The translations under genes and the position numbers were made by a program. From Neolentinus lepideus HHB14362 ss-1 (lineage: Eukaryota; Basidiomycota; Agaricomycetes; Gloeophyllales; Gloeophyllaceae), in contig KV425579.1 of assembly GCA_001632425.1 (NCBI GenBank), forward strand, positions 1-38,226: DNA of 38,226 nucleotides. Reading direction: 5' to 3'. Shown here piece by piece: positions 9,788 to 21,354 of the stretch. Position 1 is the first letter of the stretch. Each line of letters starts with the position of its first letter. The notes under the pieces were generated by a model that was not told where the DNA came from, made no database searches, and worked only from the letters and a program-made list of their open reading frames with translations.

Positions 9788-11838
9788 ATGTCATCTTCCC
9801 CAGGTGCTGTTGAATTAAACGAGTATGATCCTGACGCCCCTGGTCCAGCCATCTCGGTCCCTGACTCTGGCGATACCGGAGAAGGTGGCAAGTTGAAGAT
9901 GATTGTGCAATTGTTGAAGAAATGCTTAGGTGTTAAGGATATCGCCGCCATGTATGTGCCGCATCTCGCTGTGTCCATGGATTCCCTCAACGAGCGCCTA
10001 TGAATAGGCGTTTGTCCCTGCCCGCATCATTGCTGGAACCCATCCCCAATCTCGAGTACTGGCATTATCTCGATAGACCGGACTTGTTTGCCGCGTAAGT
10101 GCATCCGTAACCAGAAAAACGCGGTCTGATCGTCTCTCCGAAGAATCAATGATTCGGATGATGCATTTGAGCGGATGCTGGCGGTCATTCGGTTTACTTT
10201 CACCAAAGATTTGAAGTTTATTGTAAGTTACTACGCTGTCTTGCGTGAGCGATGAATAACCCTGGCACGATAGCGCGGCAAGGTCTGCAAACCTTACAAT
10301 TCGGTTTTGGGAGAACACTTCCGCTGTACTTGGGATGTCATTCCCGTCAAATATTCCTCCGACCCAATGGCTCCTCCTATTCACCGGACCTATGTTGCAT
10401 CCCCATCCTCTGACAGCAGCTCGTCCGTCAGTCCTAACCGTCCCGTTGCTCCCGGCCTCATGCAATCAACATCCGAGACCGCCAGCGTCAAGAGCGCCAA
10501 GAGTACTAAGAGTACCAAGAGCGCCCGCAGCGGATTCAGCTTCATGTCTTCCGTCGGGTGGAGCACCCCTGCTACGTCTCCGCCGCTCAGCGAGACGAAT
10601 CTCGAGGCGCAGATGTCGGACTTGAGCCTGTCGCACGAGAGCTCCGGTGAGATCATCGAGGAAGACGAGGCGGCCGCGTCAGAGCCCAGAGTCAGGATTG
10701 TTTACCTGACCGAGCAGATCTCTCATCACCCGCCGATATCTGCATACCATACTGCGTGTCCTTCGCGCCAGATTGAACTGACAGGCATTGACCAGATCAG
10801 TGCGAAGGTGTCTGGGGCAACAGTTCGTGTTGGTCCCGGTTCATTTAACAAGGGTCTTTTTATTCGGATTACTGGCGGAGCCGGTGAAGGCGAGATGTAC
10901 CACGTTACGCATCCGGTGGCGCAAGTCGCTGGCATCCTGAGGGGCAACTTCTACGTCACGATCGGTGACTCCACCATCATTACTTGTACCGGTGGCAAGG
11001 GCAAAGAGAGGCTCAGGGCCATTCTTGAATATAAGGAAGAAGTAAGAAAGCCAAATAGTGTTTGTTGCTTCGCAGCTGACTTTTCACAGTCTTGGCTAGG
11101 CAAAGCGCATTTCGCCGTCGAAGGCGTCATCCACACTTACACGGAAGGCGAGAGCGAAGTCGAAGAATGGACGAAAGTCAAGCACGTCCCTCAATCGCGT
11201 GTCCTAGCTGTCTTCGAGGGGTCATGGCGAGGTTTCATCCGCTGGCGCCGGGCGTCCTCAACTACCCCGTCCGCACCGTCCCCCGCAGCTTCCCAGTCTT
11301 ACCTGTCTGCGGCGACGTCCCTCCTCTCGTCCGGTTACTCCTCTGCGTCCTCTGCGTCCACATCCCGTTCGGATCTGAGCGGCACGACCGCGAGCCCGTC
11401 GTCGTCAGAATGGGCGACTCTAATTGACCTGACGCCGCTGCACGTCGTGCCCAAGTCTGTGAGGCCGCTCGAGAAGCAGCTTCCGGACGAGAGCAGAAAG
11501 CTTTGGGAGGATGTTACGACGCGGCTGTTAAAGAAGGAATACAGCGAGGCGACGAGGCATAAGCATGCGATCGAGCAGAAGCAGAGAGACGATGCGGCTG
11601 AAAGGAAGAGGAAGGGTGTCGAGTGAGTGCCTTTGTAAAGTGATTTCTCTGAACCCGATTAATTGACGGTTACTGTGATCCAAGGTTTATTCCGAAATAC
11701 TTCGAGAAGGATATCGAATCTGGTGTCCCGGCGCTCACTGCAGAAGGCAGAAAGCAGATCGAGCAGGAGCTCCAGGGGCCGTCGACCTATCCCCTGGAGG
11801 GTAAGGATGCAGCTGCCGCGAAGCAGGAACCTTCATGA
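9788..11838 (+). CDS. Oxysterol-binding protein, short OSH (Kes1/Osh4-like) type
   Basis: A lipid-transfer protein that binds sterol and PI4P and moves lipids between membranes. Inferred exons: 9788-9951, 10008-10094, 10144-10222, 10274-11041, 11090-11622 and 11685-11838; 594 aa. The ORD begins at once, with no PH domain or ankyrin repeats: KLKMIVQLLKKC, then MRLSLPASLLEPIPNLEYW. The family fingerprint EQISHHPP is at about 257-264, including the two His that contact the PI4P phosphate. FEGSWRGFIRW, KQLPDESRKLWEDV and the C-terminal FIPKYFE block also fit. Compared with about 435 aa for yeast Osh4 it is longer because of two Ser-rich low-complexity inserts: one between VLGEHF and the fingerprint (about 127-245), and one after the RGFIRW block. 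Each could be regulatory or phosphorylated; that is inference. Confidence 0.95.
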
Positions 11839-12136
11839 TTTGACTACGCGCACGTTCTCTGTCACGATCTTTTCACGACTTGAACGATTCTCATTTTGCT
11901 CATTGAAGTTTGATCATAACCACTAATATTTGGACGTTACTGTGTACCTACTATCATCTTGTTCTGGGCTCCTTGCTGCAGCGCTCGGTAACTGAATCTT
12001 GGACAGATCATTGGATGTAGAATTGCATTCACTGTAACACGCGCAAGAGGTTGAAGTATCTCATCATAGGCCCTAGAACGAATAACGTCCTACATGTTTG
12101 CCTAAACCATTGTCAAGAAAAGGAATACGTGCGCAT

Positions 12137-15100
12137 CTACTCGACTTCTCGCCATGGTCTGTCCACATTCTCGTCGCCCTGCTCGTCGTTTTCAGTGCCA
12201 TTGCCAACAGCATTAGCGCGAGCGAAAGATTCCAGCCGTTGCGTGTACTCGTTCATGTCGGCGATGGCGAGTTCGCGAAGTTCTTGATCATATCCACCCT
12301 CGTTTCTGACCCCCGTGCGTGGGTCCCAATCGGGCTCCGCACCCGTCCATCCACCGTTGATGAAGACATAGTTCATGAACGAGCGCCACAAAGGGTCCAG
12401 AGACAGAACTGAAGGGTCCCCGACAACGATCAGGAGAGCTTGGGCTCGCGTCACAGCAACTGATGCACGGTCGTAGGATTCAAGTGAGAAGCATATTCCA
12501 TCGAAGAACGGAAGTGACGCACGCACCGTTGAAACGACGTGGGTTCGCCACAAAGCCCAGTGTGTGCTTGAGGTCATAAGTGACTTGATCCTTACTGCTT
12601 CTCACAGCTGATATGATAATCACTCGTCGCTCCTGGGAAAGCAATAGCCATGGGACGGAAGTAAACTCAAAAACCAACTAATATCATACCTGCCCTTGAA
12701 ACTCTTCCGTACTGCCCACCTTGACCTCATCCGCCACATCCCGAAGTAGGGCTCGTATCTTGAGACATTGCGCATGGTAAGGGGCTATCACGCCAATGTC
12801 ATGATCCGCTATTAGGAAGGAATATTCAGTGTATGTAGACTAGACGGACTGGATGTACATACTCGTTCTGATGCGACGATCGTGCCTAAGTTTTGTGATA
12901 TAATCCTTCACTAGAGCAGCTTCACCAATGTTGAAGTATGAAGGCGATCTTGCTTCACGTTCATCCTTGCTCTGAATACCGTGAAATATAACCGGAAAGC
13001 CTTTCTTCGGAAGATGAATCCACTGCAAGTAGGAATTGATCACTTGAGGTGTCGCCGCGACCTCCAAGTCACCCCGGTAAAACCGTTCGTTCGGGAACTT
13101 CAAGATAGAGCTATGAGATCTGAAGTTCTTGACCAACTTTACAAACCTAGGCCACAAAAGTCAATCACAAATCATTTAGATTCTGCATGGCATGAAGTTC
13201 TTACGTGATTCCGGTATTGGGCGAGTCCTCGGAATATATATCGCTTTTCATCATTCGTTCCAAGTAGCTCGTGTCCAGCTCTAGTTCCCTTGCAACGGGA
13301 CAACGCACGATAGGCCCAAGCTGCTTCGGGTCACCCGAGAGTATCACCTTCGTTTGATCATCCGCCATGGTCTTGATCGAGATCATTGCCTCAGGCTCTG
13401 TAGCCTGGCCAGCCTCATCGATGAAAATGTGCGTGAAATGACCTCTTTGCAATCCGACCCCGTATGCAACTGACGCCGAGACACATGTCGAGACAATGAT
13501 GTTGAAACGACGAAGTCGGGTCATAGGGGGAACAGAGAAGTAGTCGCGCATAGACCGTTCAACCCGGTCCAGCTCCATCTGCTTCTCGTAAACGAATGGC
13601 ACCAGTTTGTCTGGGACATCTTTCTTCGTCCTGGACGGAGCGTAGAAACGGAACAATTGGTCTTGACTGTACATGGTAAGACGAGATGCAATGAGGTCGG
13701 CCGCAGAATTCGAGGGCGCACACGCCAATATCCGGGCGTTCGGGTTATGCCTCAGGATTTGACGGATTGCCTCCACTATGGTTACCGTCTTACCTGTCCC
13801 TGGTCTGGTTGTCATTCAGAAGAGTGAGTAATGCACATGATGTAGTAGACTAAGACTTACGGGCCGAAGACAACGAATGGCACTGATCTATCTTTCATCG
13901 AGAGTATGGATCTTATCGCTTGCATCTGAGCTGGATTCAAAGCAATGATAGGATTATAGGGAATAACGACTCTCGTCGGCGCATTCAGACCCGCGATATG
14001 ACGCGCGACAGGGAAGAACAGGTGTTCACCCCTCAGAGCCACGTCTAATGCTTGATGCTGACGTCTCAAAGGAATGCGATTCAACTTAAAGCGCACGTTG
14101 TAACGATGCCCGGGGTTGTGGCCGGTGAAAGAGCAGTGGAACTGTAGACCAACTTCCTTTTGGTGCACAAAATGTACATGGCCTTCATACCAATGACCCT
14201 TGTCTGATCCGTGCCTCTGCACCAGGATTCGGTCGCCTGATGTGTTACCAGAACTGAGTCAGACAAATAACTTGCACGAGCAATAAATGAAGCTCACCAA
14301 CGAGAACACTGGGGCGTTTCTCTGCTAATCCGGCAACTTCAAGCCTTTAATCAAGTTAACGAGTGAAGCATCCTTCCAAGGAGTTCCGGGCTTAACTTAC
14401 AGATAGTGCTTCCTGCTCTGGTTCAATGTCAGTCGGCCGTCATGCTCGTCGTAGATCTCGAGGTCCTCCCTTCACAGATATCAGCTATTGCGGAAAATGG
14501 TACTTCTATGGCACTTACTCGGACCGTTTCTCCTCTATCCATAGAAGAGTCTTGAAATACCGACCATGGGACGCGACATCCAATATCTTTGGAAGGATCG
14601 TGTTACGAATGCTGTTGACTTTATCTTTCGTCGTTCCTGTATTCATAACAGAGGCAATGCTTTTTGGAATCGGTGCCGGTGGAAGCTTCGTGACATACGG
14701 AACCGCATTGGTAGCAGGCGGGGCCTCTCCAGGAAAAACCTTGGTCTCCGGCTCCCGTTTAGACCGGATCCTCGGAGTGTAGGGCGTTGTAGGTTTCAGA
14801 CGCTCATAGACGTCTCGGTCGCCGACTATGAGGCGTATGAAACGTACTATGACAAACTGTTGCTTCAAGGCCACGTCTTCGAAGACGAACTCGACGCGGT
14901 CTTCGAAATGACCGTCGTGAGTAGACTTGCACTTGATGGTAATAGGAGAGTCCCTGCCGTGCACCAAAAGCTCGCCAACGACTGCGGTCGCGTCAATGGA
15001 CCAACTGCAAATTAAGACTTCGTCATAACTTGTAGATTACAGCCTGCAGGAAGCGACATACGGTGTATTGCGACTCTTCGAAATCAGCTGCGCGCTGACA

Positions 15101-15699
15101 AACATGATCCTTGAGAGTGGCACTGTGTTCTTCGCGACAAGGCGCCCTTCGACACCACTCCTGGTCTCAGAGCTGCTGATGATTCCAAGATTGAGTACCT
15201 CCTCGGGAGATATAGTAACACCGTGCTTGTCCTTCGTCGCTTCTCCGATCACGGCTTGGTGCGCTGCATATTTTTGCATCTTCTGGTGCTTCGAGCTGGA
15301 CAGATGCAAGGACCAGGACTCGGTCCGGATGTTCTTGTTACATAGACCACAGTGCTGATAACCGTCGGGAGCCGACTCTGAGGGCGGCAGGAGCTCGGGC
15401 TGCACATTGGGAGGGACTCCCTGGTTTGCGGCTTTTTTTTGGTGAGGCCTGCCTGCTACGTGCATGGACCAGCTGCGGGCTCCTCCGCCTACCATCTTCG
15501 CACATACTGTACAGTAAGACGTTGCAGAATCTCCGCGAATCTGGGCGAGGTGCCGTTTTCCTGTAATATGACTCTTGTATACCGCATCTGAGGTGCAGAC
15601 CACGGAGCAAATCTCGCATATTCTAAGATCATGTCGGTGCTGACAGGCGCTGTTGCCGCAAAAGCCAGTGGTTCGGAGGCTACGACAGAGCGCAGGCAT
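12137..15699 (-). CDS. MOV10/SDE3-like SF1 RNA helicase with N-terminal zinc fingers
   Basis: An Upf1-like superfamily 1 helicase of the MOV10/SDE3/Armitage branch, a branch linked to RNA silencing and transposon control. Inferred exons (descending): 15699-15062, 15004-14519, 14469-14401, 14344-14298, 14236-13861, 13804-13205, 13146-12863, 12808-12690, 12632-12527 and 12459-12137; 1015 aa. The N-terminus has a CCCH-like finger (C5, C14, C19, H23) and then three C2H2/U1-type fingers (first C28, C31, H44, H50; second from C63; third at CGLCNKN). Helicase motifs are I GPPGTGKT (538-545), [12 protein letters not shown] (from 668), [23 protein letters not shown] and VI VAVTRAQ. The start is the first ATG (15699); an upstream in-frame TTG is ignored. 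Fungal relatives act in meiotic silencing (Neurospora SAD-3) and heterochromatin (S. pombe Hrr1). The role here is inferred. Confidence 0.93.
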
Positions 15700-16223
15700 T
15701 GTATCGAGCGTACACAGAAAGCCTATGAACCTTGTCAGTCCAGACTTTATATCCAAGCCATTGGTCGCGGTCGCAGTAGATTCCAAATACGAAAGCCGCG
15801 TGCCAATTCACCCTGATAAAAAGCTGCGTGGCGAATGCATGGGGTATTAGGGTGGTTCTGAGTTCCGAGTCAGACAGCACCCTCCGCGGCGAACTCATTT
15901 TAATGCATGTGTGGCAAACAGCATACTTTTCCGGACAGGACTTGTATACGGGTTCTGCCTAGCCAGTTGGAGAATCAATAGATGGCTTATGGCAAAGTGA
16001 TAATCAGTGATGCTAGGGTTCGGGCGCGCGGGCATGGCCGTCAGTGTAACGTCTCCCAAAGTTCTAATCTGATTCTCAAACGTGGGCAGTGTATAATTAG
16101 CGCTGCGACGGCATCGATTGAAGAAGATTCGACGATAGAGGCAAAGAGTTAGAAGAGTTAGCCTCATTCATCTGTCGTACGTTCCAGACTAGAAGTTTCT
16201 TCTGAAAACATTGGCGCCGAGCA
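15700..16223. other. Upstream region of the helicase, no gene seen
   Basis: Divergent-side flank of the helicase start. Short frames on both strands lack ATG starts or family resemblance. No RNA gene or clear promoter motif was recognised. Confidence 0.4.
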
Positions 16224-17110
16224 GTAGAGTTCCGTTAATAACTCCCGGTGAGTTCTTAACAGGTTACAGGGTTTTGCATATATACAGTATGAGAGTTTAG
16301 CGTCCTGTTGTTTGTACCGACCAAATAATACCAAAAGTAGTAGTGTTCGCGGGCCTCTGCCGGCTCTGATTGCGACACAGTCACCCAGATGTATCGTGTC
16401 CCTGATGCCGATGTATGTTGGCGTATAGTCCACTGGCATGAACAACATCTTTTCGTTACTGGTATCATTGAGCTAGTGAGCTGCTTTGAAGGAACAGTCT
16501 TCAACAAGGTCACATTCGGTGCCGGGAGCTCCGTCCGAACCTACTACTTTTGGTAATATGTGGTTGGTACACACAACGGGACGCGAAACGCGGACTGCAC
16601 TCTCATATGCAAAACGACGTTAAGGTCATCCGAGGGAGCAGTTATTACTTACCTGGGTTAACTATTGACGTGTTATTAACCAAATATATATACTAGTATA
16701 CCTAATTGCATCGCAACACTACGTACAAAGTGTTTCCAATAAGTGTCTGTGAGAGGTGCGAGGTGCGACCGGAGATAATCTACGGGGACAGCTTGCAGCT
16801 TGGATTCGTGGTGTGTCAGACAAATGGTCGAGCAGGATAAGGGACTTCATATTGAAGCAGAGGTCCAATAATATTATGGCTAGCCTTTTCCCAAAGCTTG
16901 GTGGTGGCTGACTCTGAATCTTCGTCGTCAGATCCCACCCCGCTAGTCCTCATCTGCATCAGCACACATGGGCTCCCAGGTCTCTTGCAGGTATCCTTGA
17001 GACTACATTTCCTATATATCAAGTTAATTAAGAGGGCCCTCCGTGACATCCTGTTAATAACCGGTTGTCAACCAGCGGTTAAAAAGTATCGGTTAATAAC
17101 GGAACTCTAC
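16224..17110. repeat. Fold-back (inverted repeat) element with an interrupted right arm
   Basis: The left arm (16224-16343) is repeated in reverse orientation on the right. Its outer tip GTAGAGTTCCGTTAATAAC (16224-16242) matches the reverse complement of 17092-17110 over 19 bases. Its inner end TACCAAAAGTAGTAG (16329-16343) matches the reverse complement of 16541-16555 over 15 bases. Between them, shared blocks lie in the same order (GGTACAAACAACAGGACGC against GGTACACACAACGGGACGC, then CTCTCATA, TATGCAAAAC and GTTAAG). The right arm is split: most of it is 16541-16660 and its tip is 17086-17110, with about 430 unrelated bases between. The arms look diverged and old. No transposase frame is visible, so it may be a non-autonomous DNA element or two opposed solo-LTR relics. 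Confidence 0.6.
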
Positions 17111-17121
17111 GGGCGCTATTG

Positions 17122-17133
17122 CATCACGTGATG
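17122..17133. promoter_or_regulatory. 12-bp perfect palindrome CATCACGTGATG around a CACGTG E-box
   Basis: CATCACGTGATG is its own reverse complement and contains CACGTG, the core bound by bHLH factors in fungi. It sits 12 bases outside the fold-back element and far from any confident gene start, so a regulatory role is only a possibility. Confidence 0.35.
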
Positions 17134-18938
17134 TTACCGTATTAGTGTGGTTGTAGTGGCTGAAGCTGCCGCATTCGCCTTCCGGAGCTGTCCAGTGGGT
17201 CAGTTCCGTCCCAACACAGCAGAAGACGGGGAATAAAATAAAGCAATTTTGTTTTTGATGCAGTTGAATGCAAGTGTTAGCGAAAGGTAGACGGTTTATT
17301 TGTTGACACCAGCGTACGTCCAGTACGCTCGCATATAATAATATATATGTGGCACGCCCTCTCAAGCCATGATACGGACGATCGGCATCTCTCGACGGGA
17401 ACAGAAAGTACAGAACATAAGAGCTTCCACTCACATATTTTACTTTCTTGAGACGACATCCGCTCATAACATAGCGTTAAACGTGCTCGAAAATGACTTG
17501 ACTCCCTCGGTCGTTCATGGATTCCCTCTCAACGCACCTTTACGTCGACAGCACTGAACCACTGATATGCCGAAGCGTTCTTATGCCACATATCACTCTG
17601 CTCTGATTTAGCTCGAATATCTGCTCAAATCTGTTATATTATTTTGGAAGCAAACCTCGACGATCATGCGTCACCGGTTGCTATTCCTGGCATCCGAATA
17701 CTCCAGTTCATACCATTAGTTCTACTCCTTTAAAAATGGAGCGCCACCGCATGTCATATGGGTGCCTTAATGTATAAAGGTTACCTTTGGTCGGAAGTAC
17801 GAAACGTTCTCCCCTTCCCCCGCTCCCCCCGCGCCGCGCCCCATCGAGCATAACTGGCTGCCTCCGTGATATTTGCTCTCTTTAAAGCTCCTCATCTTGG
17901 TACAGGAGACAGCGAGGGAACGATGCACATTCCGTCCAGGTTGTTGAAGGGTGTGCGATCTGGAACATGAAAGCAATCCAAAAGAGCGCGGATTACGTTG
18001 AGGGATAGTATCCACTATGATTGACCCAACTATCATGAAGATATCAGCTATGGATATCAGGATACAAAATGCCAGTCGACATGATGTGGACAAGGGACAA
18101 GAGTCAAGCATAAACTGAGAGTCTCGACAAATATTCCCGCCATGGAAGCAGGGAGGCTCAATGCAAGAGAGTGGACATTATATCCAGATGGGTATCAAAC
18201 ACTGTTTCGAACTAAGTTTGGGCTCGTCAGGACCACAACTCGGACAGTCACCAGAAGAACTCGTATCTGGAGGAAGGCTAGATCCGGAGGCAATTAAAAC
18301 ACACCTGCGGATGAATTTTCCTGCAAAGCCCACGGCAACAGTCTATGTTTGGACGGGCATCGAGACCTCGACATGTTCTGTCAATTTTGTCATGATGGTC
18401 CACAACTACTATGTACAGACCATAGTCGGTGAGCCTTGTGCACACGCTAAGGAAACAATAAGCTGAAGAATCTGAACAGAGGCGCGTGGACGAACTGGCC
18501 GTCCAATCAGAAGACAGAACGCCCACAGAAGCGCCTACAGCGCCTTTCCAGGCACCCCACGTGGCCACCTATCGTTCCCACGGACCTCGCCCTCAAGCCG
18601 ATGTAGTCCCGCGCCGGTCCATCTCGACCGGGCTGAGCAGACAACAGCCTCGGTCTGTCTTTTGGACGCGACTTCCATCCCTTGCACCTGCACTGCCCTT
18701 GCCTGTTGCCGCCAACTATCCTGACGGTGAGTAGAGCGCTGAGCTTGGTGAGCAGTTTCTTCCGTTGCTATAACGAGGAAACCGTCTGTCATTCTCGCCT
18801 CGCGGCTACCACGCTGAGAAGTTGTGCATTATTCACTAATCAAGTAATAGGCATACGACGCCGGCGCTCTGCGTATACTGGTGTAGCTGCTGAGGTTAAT
18901 CTTCTAACTCGGCTGCAGGCCCTGTGGAAAGAGCAAGA
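17134..18938. other. Gene-poor spacer before the membrane-protein gene
   Basis: No gene is supported. Short frames exist on both strands, for example a plus-strand ATG at about 18141 reading MEAGRLNAREWTLYPDGY for about 50 codons. Another plus-strand frame at 18486-18734 ends in a hydrophobic Leu/Pro/Ala stretch beside a GTGAGT donor and could be an upstream exon of the next gene. A CCAAT pentamer occurs at about 18503. None resembles a family I know. Confidence 0.4.
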
Positions 18939-20444
18939 ATGTCTACAGTTATGGGGCCGATTAGTCTCCCAGGTCTGTTGTTTTGTGTCTATTGCGACTG
19001 GCGAATTGTTGTTAACCGACTGACATTTTTAGGGACTCTGTCCGTTATAAGCAGCTCCACGAATACATTGTCCGTAACCCCGTCACTCATTTCTCTACCC
19101 AACCCGAGTGCCAGCTCCTCTATCTCGTCACCAGCTGCGACTCCCACGGCGGTACTTGCCTTCCATGCCATCGAAAACATGACCGCATGTGACTCCGGGA
19201 CCGTCACTTGGACCTTTTCGGGGTCTTCTGGCGGTAACCTCTCTCTTGTCGTGACGAACTCGAACGTCCCACAATCTCCCCCCACGTTAAGCCGCACCAT
19301 CACTCCGGAGCCCTTGACTGCTCGTAGTCATGTTCGCCGGGATGTTCAGGCTATGGATCGGCTCTTGGTAACTGGTATCGATCCGTCTGCTCTCAGTTGG
19401 ACATGGTCTCCGGTGAACGTCACTCAAGGTTGGTACGACATGGAAGCTTTCACGTTGTACCTCGGCCAGGGGAGCTCTCAGGTCTACACAGCAGCCTCTA
19501 CACAATTCTACGTCGCTAACGGTTCTGACACCTCATGCCTGAACGCTGTTGTGCCTCCATCTTCTTCGAGTGTGCCATCGTCCTCCCCTACCAGCATCCC
19601 CGTATCGACCCTGAGCAGCGGAAGTCACACAAATGTCGGTGCTGTTGTTGGCGGCGTTCTCGGTGGTCTCGTAGGCCTCTGTGCGATTCTCGCAGCTATT
19701 TTCTACTTCCGTGGTCGCACGCGCACACGTGGGCGAGCTCGTAGCGTATCTGGATCGGGCCCTGCTGGCGGCTGGGGCGGACTCAAGTCGGCGGGCTTGC
19801 AGCACCGTTCCAGGGATAGAAATGCACCCACCGAGTCCGTTGGGACAGTCGTCGGGCAAACTGCTTATACCCCGCATGGATCCGATTCAGAGGTCAACTC
19901 GTTGGAAGGGGAGAAGATTCTCGCAGCCAGGCCATACGAGAACGTTGCGTCGTTGGGCTATGACGTCAAGCGCTCGTCGACCGCATCTTCCATTGCCAGT
20001 ACAGCAGTGAGTAGCAGCTCCCGCCCGCAATCGTCCTCCGCGCACGGCCCGCCCATCGCCAAACGCGACAGCCAAAGCTCTACGCGCAACCGTCCGCGCA
20101 GGTCATTTGAAGCAGGATCCCCTCGTCGCGTCGCCGTTCCGCCCATCTCGTACATGCCGCCGTCTCACGTTCCCGACTCGCATCCCTACCCTCCTTCGCC
20201 GCAAAGCCCCGAGCCCGTCCCGCTGTCACGTTCTGCGTCTGGCGGCCGTCGTGCCGCCCGCAAGCCCGTGCCGAAGTACGATGCTTCCGAGTTCACGGAC
20301 ATCGAGACGGGCTCAGAGATGACGGCGCCATCCACTGTGCAGCATGAGACGATTGGCCTACCAGAGCTCAACCACAAGTCGAGCCTCGGCGAGAAGAAAA
20401 TGCATTACATCTTGCCCGATATGCCCCCGCCGCCCGTCAACTAG
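18939..20444 (+). CDS. Ser/Thr-rich single-pass membrane protein, basidiomycete type
   Basis: The outer part is Ser/Thr-rich and then forms a folded region with AIENMTACDSGTVTWTFSG, ALSWTWSPVNVTQGWYDMEA and FYVANGSDTSCL. This is a pattern I associate with a widespread basidiomycete family of unknown function. N-glycosylation sites (NMT, NLS, NVT, NGS) are present. A Ser/Pro stalk leads to one membrane helix (VGAVVGGVLGGLVGLCAILA), a basic stop-transfer RGRTRTRGR, and a long disordered cytosolic tail rich in Ser, Pro and Arg that ends PPPPVN. This layout resembles fungal cell-wall sensors, but no WSC or Mid2 motif is certain. The start is unsure: ATG at 18939 is used. The segment 18973-19032 is either coding or a 60-base in-frame intron. 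A separate signal-peptide exon upstream is possible. Length is 501 aa unspliced or 481 aa spliced. Confidence 0.75.
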   Translation: MSTVMGPISLPGLLFCVYCDWRIVVNRLTFLGTLSVISSSTNTLSVTPSLISLPNPSASSSISSPAATPTAVLAFHAIENMTACDSGTVTWTFSGSSGGNLSLVVTNSNVPQSPPTLSRTITPEPLTARSHVRRDVQAMDRLLVTGIDPSALSWTWSPVNVTQGWYDMEAFTLYLGQGSSQVYTAASTQFYVANGSDTSCLNAVVPPSSSSVPSSSPTSIPVSTLSSGSHTNVGAVVGGVLGGLVGLCAILAAIFYFRGRTRTRGRARSVSGSGPAGGWGGLKSAGLQHRSRDRNAPTESVGTVVGQTAYTPHGSDSEVNSLEGEKILAARPYENVASLGYDVKRSSTASSIASTAVSSSSRPQSSSAHGPPIAKRDSQSSTRNRPRRSFEAGSPRRVAVPPISYMPPSHVPDSHPYPPSPQSPEPVPLSRSASGGRRAARKPVPKYDASEFTDIETGSEMTAPSTVQHETIGLPELNHKSSLGEKKMHYILPDMPPPPVN

Positions 20445-21354
20445 ATGTGGCCCCTCATAGCCTTGATTAGTATTTGCGTGTAAGTCCTGATTCATGGATT
20501 AGTCCATACGCGCATCATTAATTTCGACGCAGACTAACGTGCCGTTGACCGTCACTGACCATCCTGCGGAATCTAGCTGTTTATGTGTGCCTTACGAACT
20601 ACATATGCCCTTTGATTACGGACCATTTCTAATGTTGCATCTTAGCTCCTCCCTGACGGTTCTGTTGAAGTTTCGTTCAGGGGTCTTGATCTAGCTTATG
20701 ACTTACTACGACTGTTGTTGTTCTTGCCTTGCGTTTGTGTTACTACTAATTCTACTCCACCTACCTACCTTTCTTGTACGCCGTACACTGTATCTTACTA
20801 GCACTAGCCCATCTCTATTCCGACCTTAAACTGCGTGTCACAATCCGAGATCTTCTGACTTACGCCGGTAGATTGAGCTGACAAGGCTTCTGACCAAATT
20901 CAAGGGTCCTTCGCATTGATTCCTACGCAGACTTGGTATGTTACTCTATTTCCCTGATCGTCAGAGATCAGTTCAGGGCTTGCACCACTTACGCCTTCTC
21001 GCGGGGCGACGATCCCTATATTCAGATTATATCGCATATCCAGCGCACTCGAGATGGGAGGTGCCGAGCGGTATATGGTCCGATGGGAATAGTGTTTGAG
21101 ATGGGCATATGATAGATTAGGAGTCGTTCCACGATGGTAACACAGGAGCTATAGCGATGATGTCAAGGTCTACAAATGCTGAGTGAAGTCCAGTGCAAAG
21201 GGCACACGAGCCCAATTGAGAGGATCTGGGACGAAGACAGCAACATGTGATAGAAACAAACGTTAGGCATTTTACGACCAACCGTCATTGTTCCGTCGTC
21301 GTAAAGGGAGTGGCAGCCAAGGTTGTCGTCCCGAGTGCTTCCGCTGATTACTCA
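20445..21354. other. Convergent 3' spacer, no gene seen
   Basis: Lies between the stop codons of the membrane-protein gene (plus) and MRS2 (minus) and should hold both 3' UTRs and poly(A) sites. T-rich runs occur at about 20690-20800. No frame of useful length or known family was found. Confidence 0.5.

Noticed and set aside
15037..15786. Upstream TTG start extending the helicase by 29 residues
   Set aside because: Eukaryotic genes rarely start at TTG; the ATG at 15699 sits just before the CCCH-like finger and fits a natural N-terminus.
16256..16513. Minus-strand ORFs inside the fold-back element as a gene
   Set aside because: They lie across the left arm and loop of the inverted repeat, lack a shared frame and show no recognisable domain.
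16224..17110. Active LTR retrotransposon
   Set aside because: No reverse transcriptase, integrase or primer-binding site is visible, and the repeats are inverted rather than direct.
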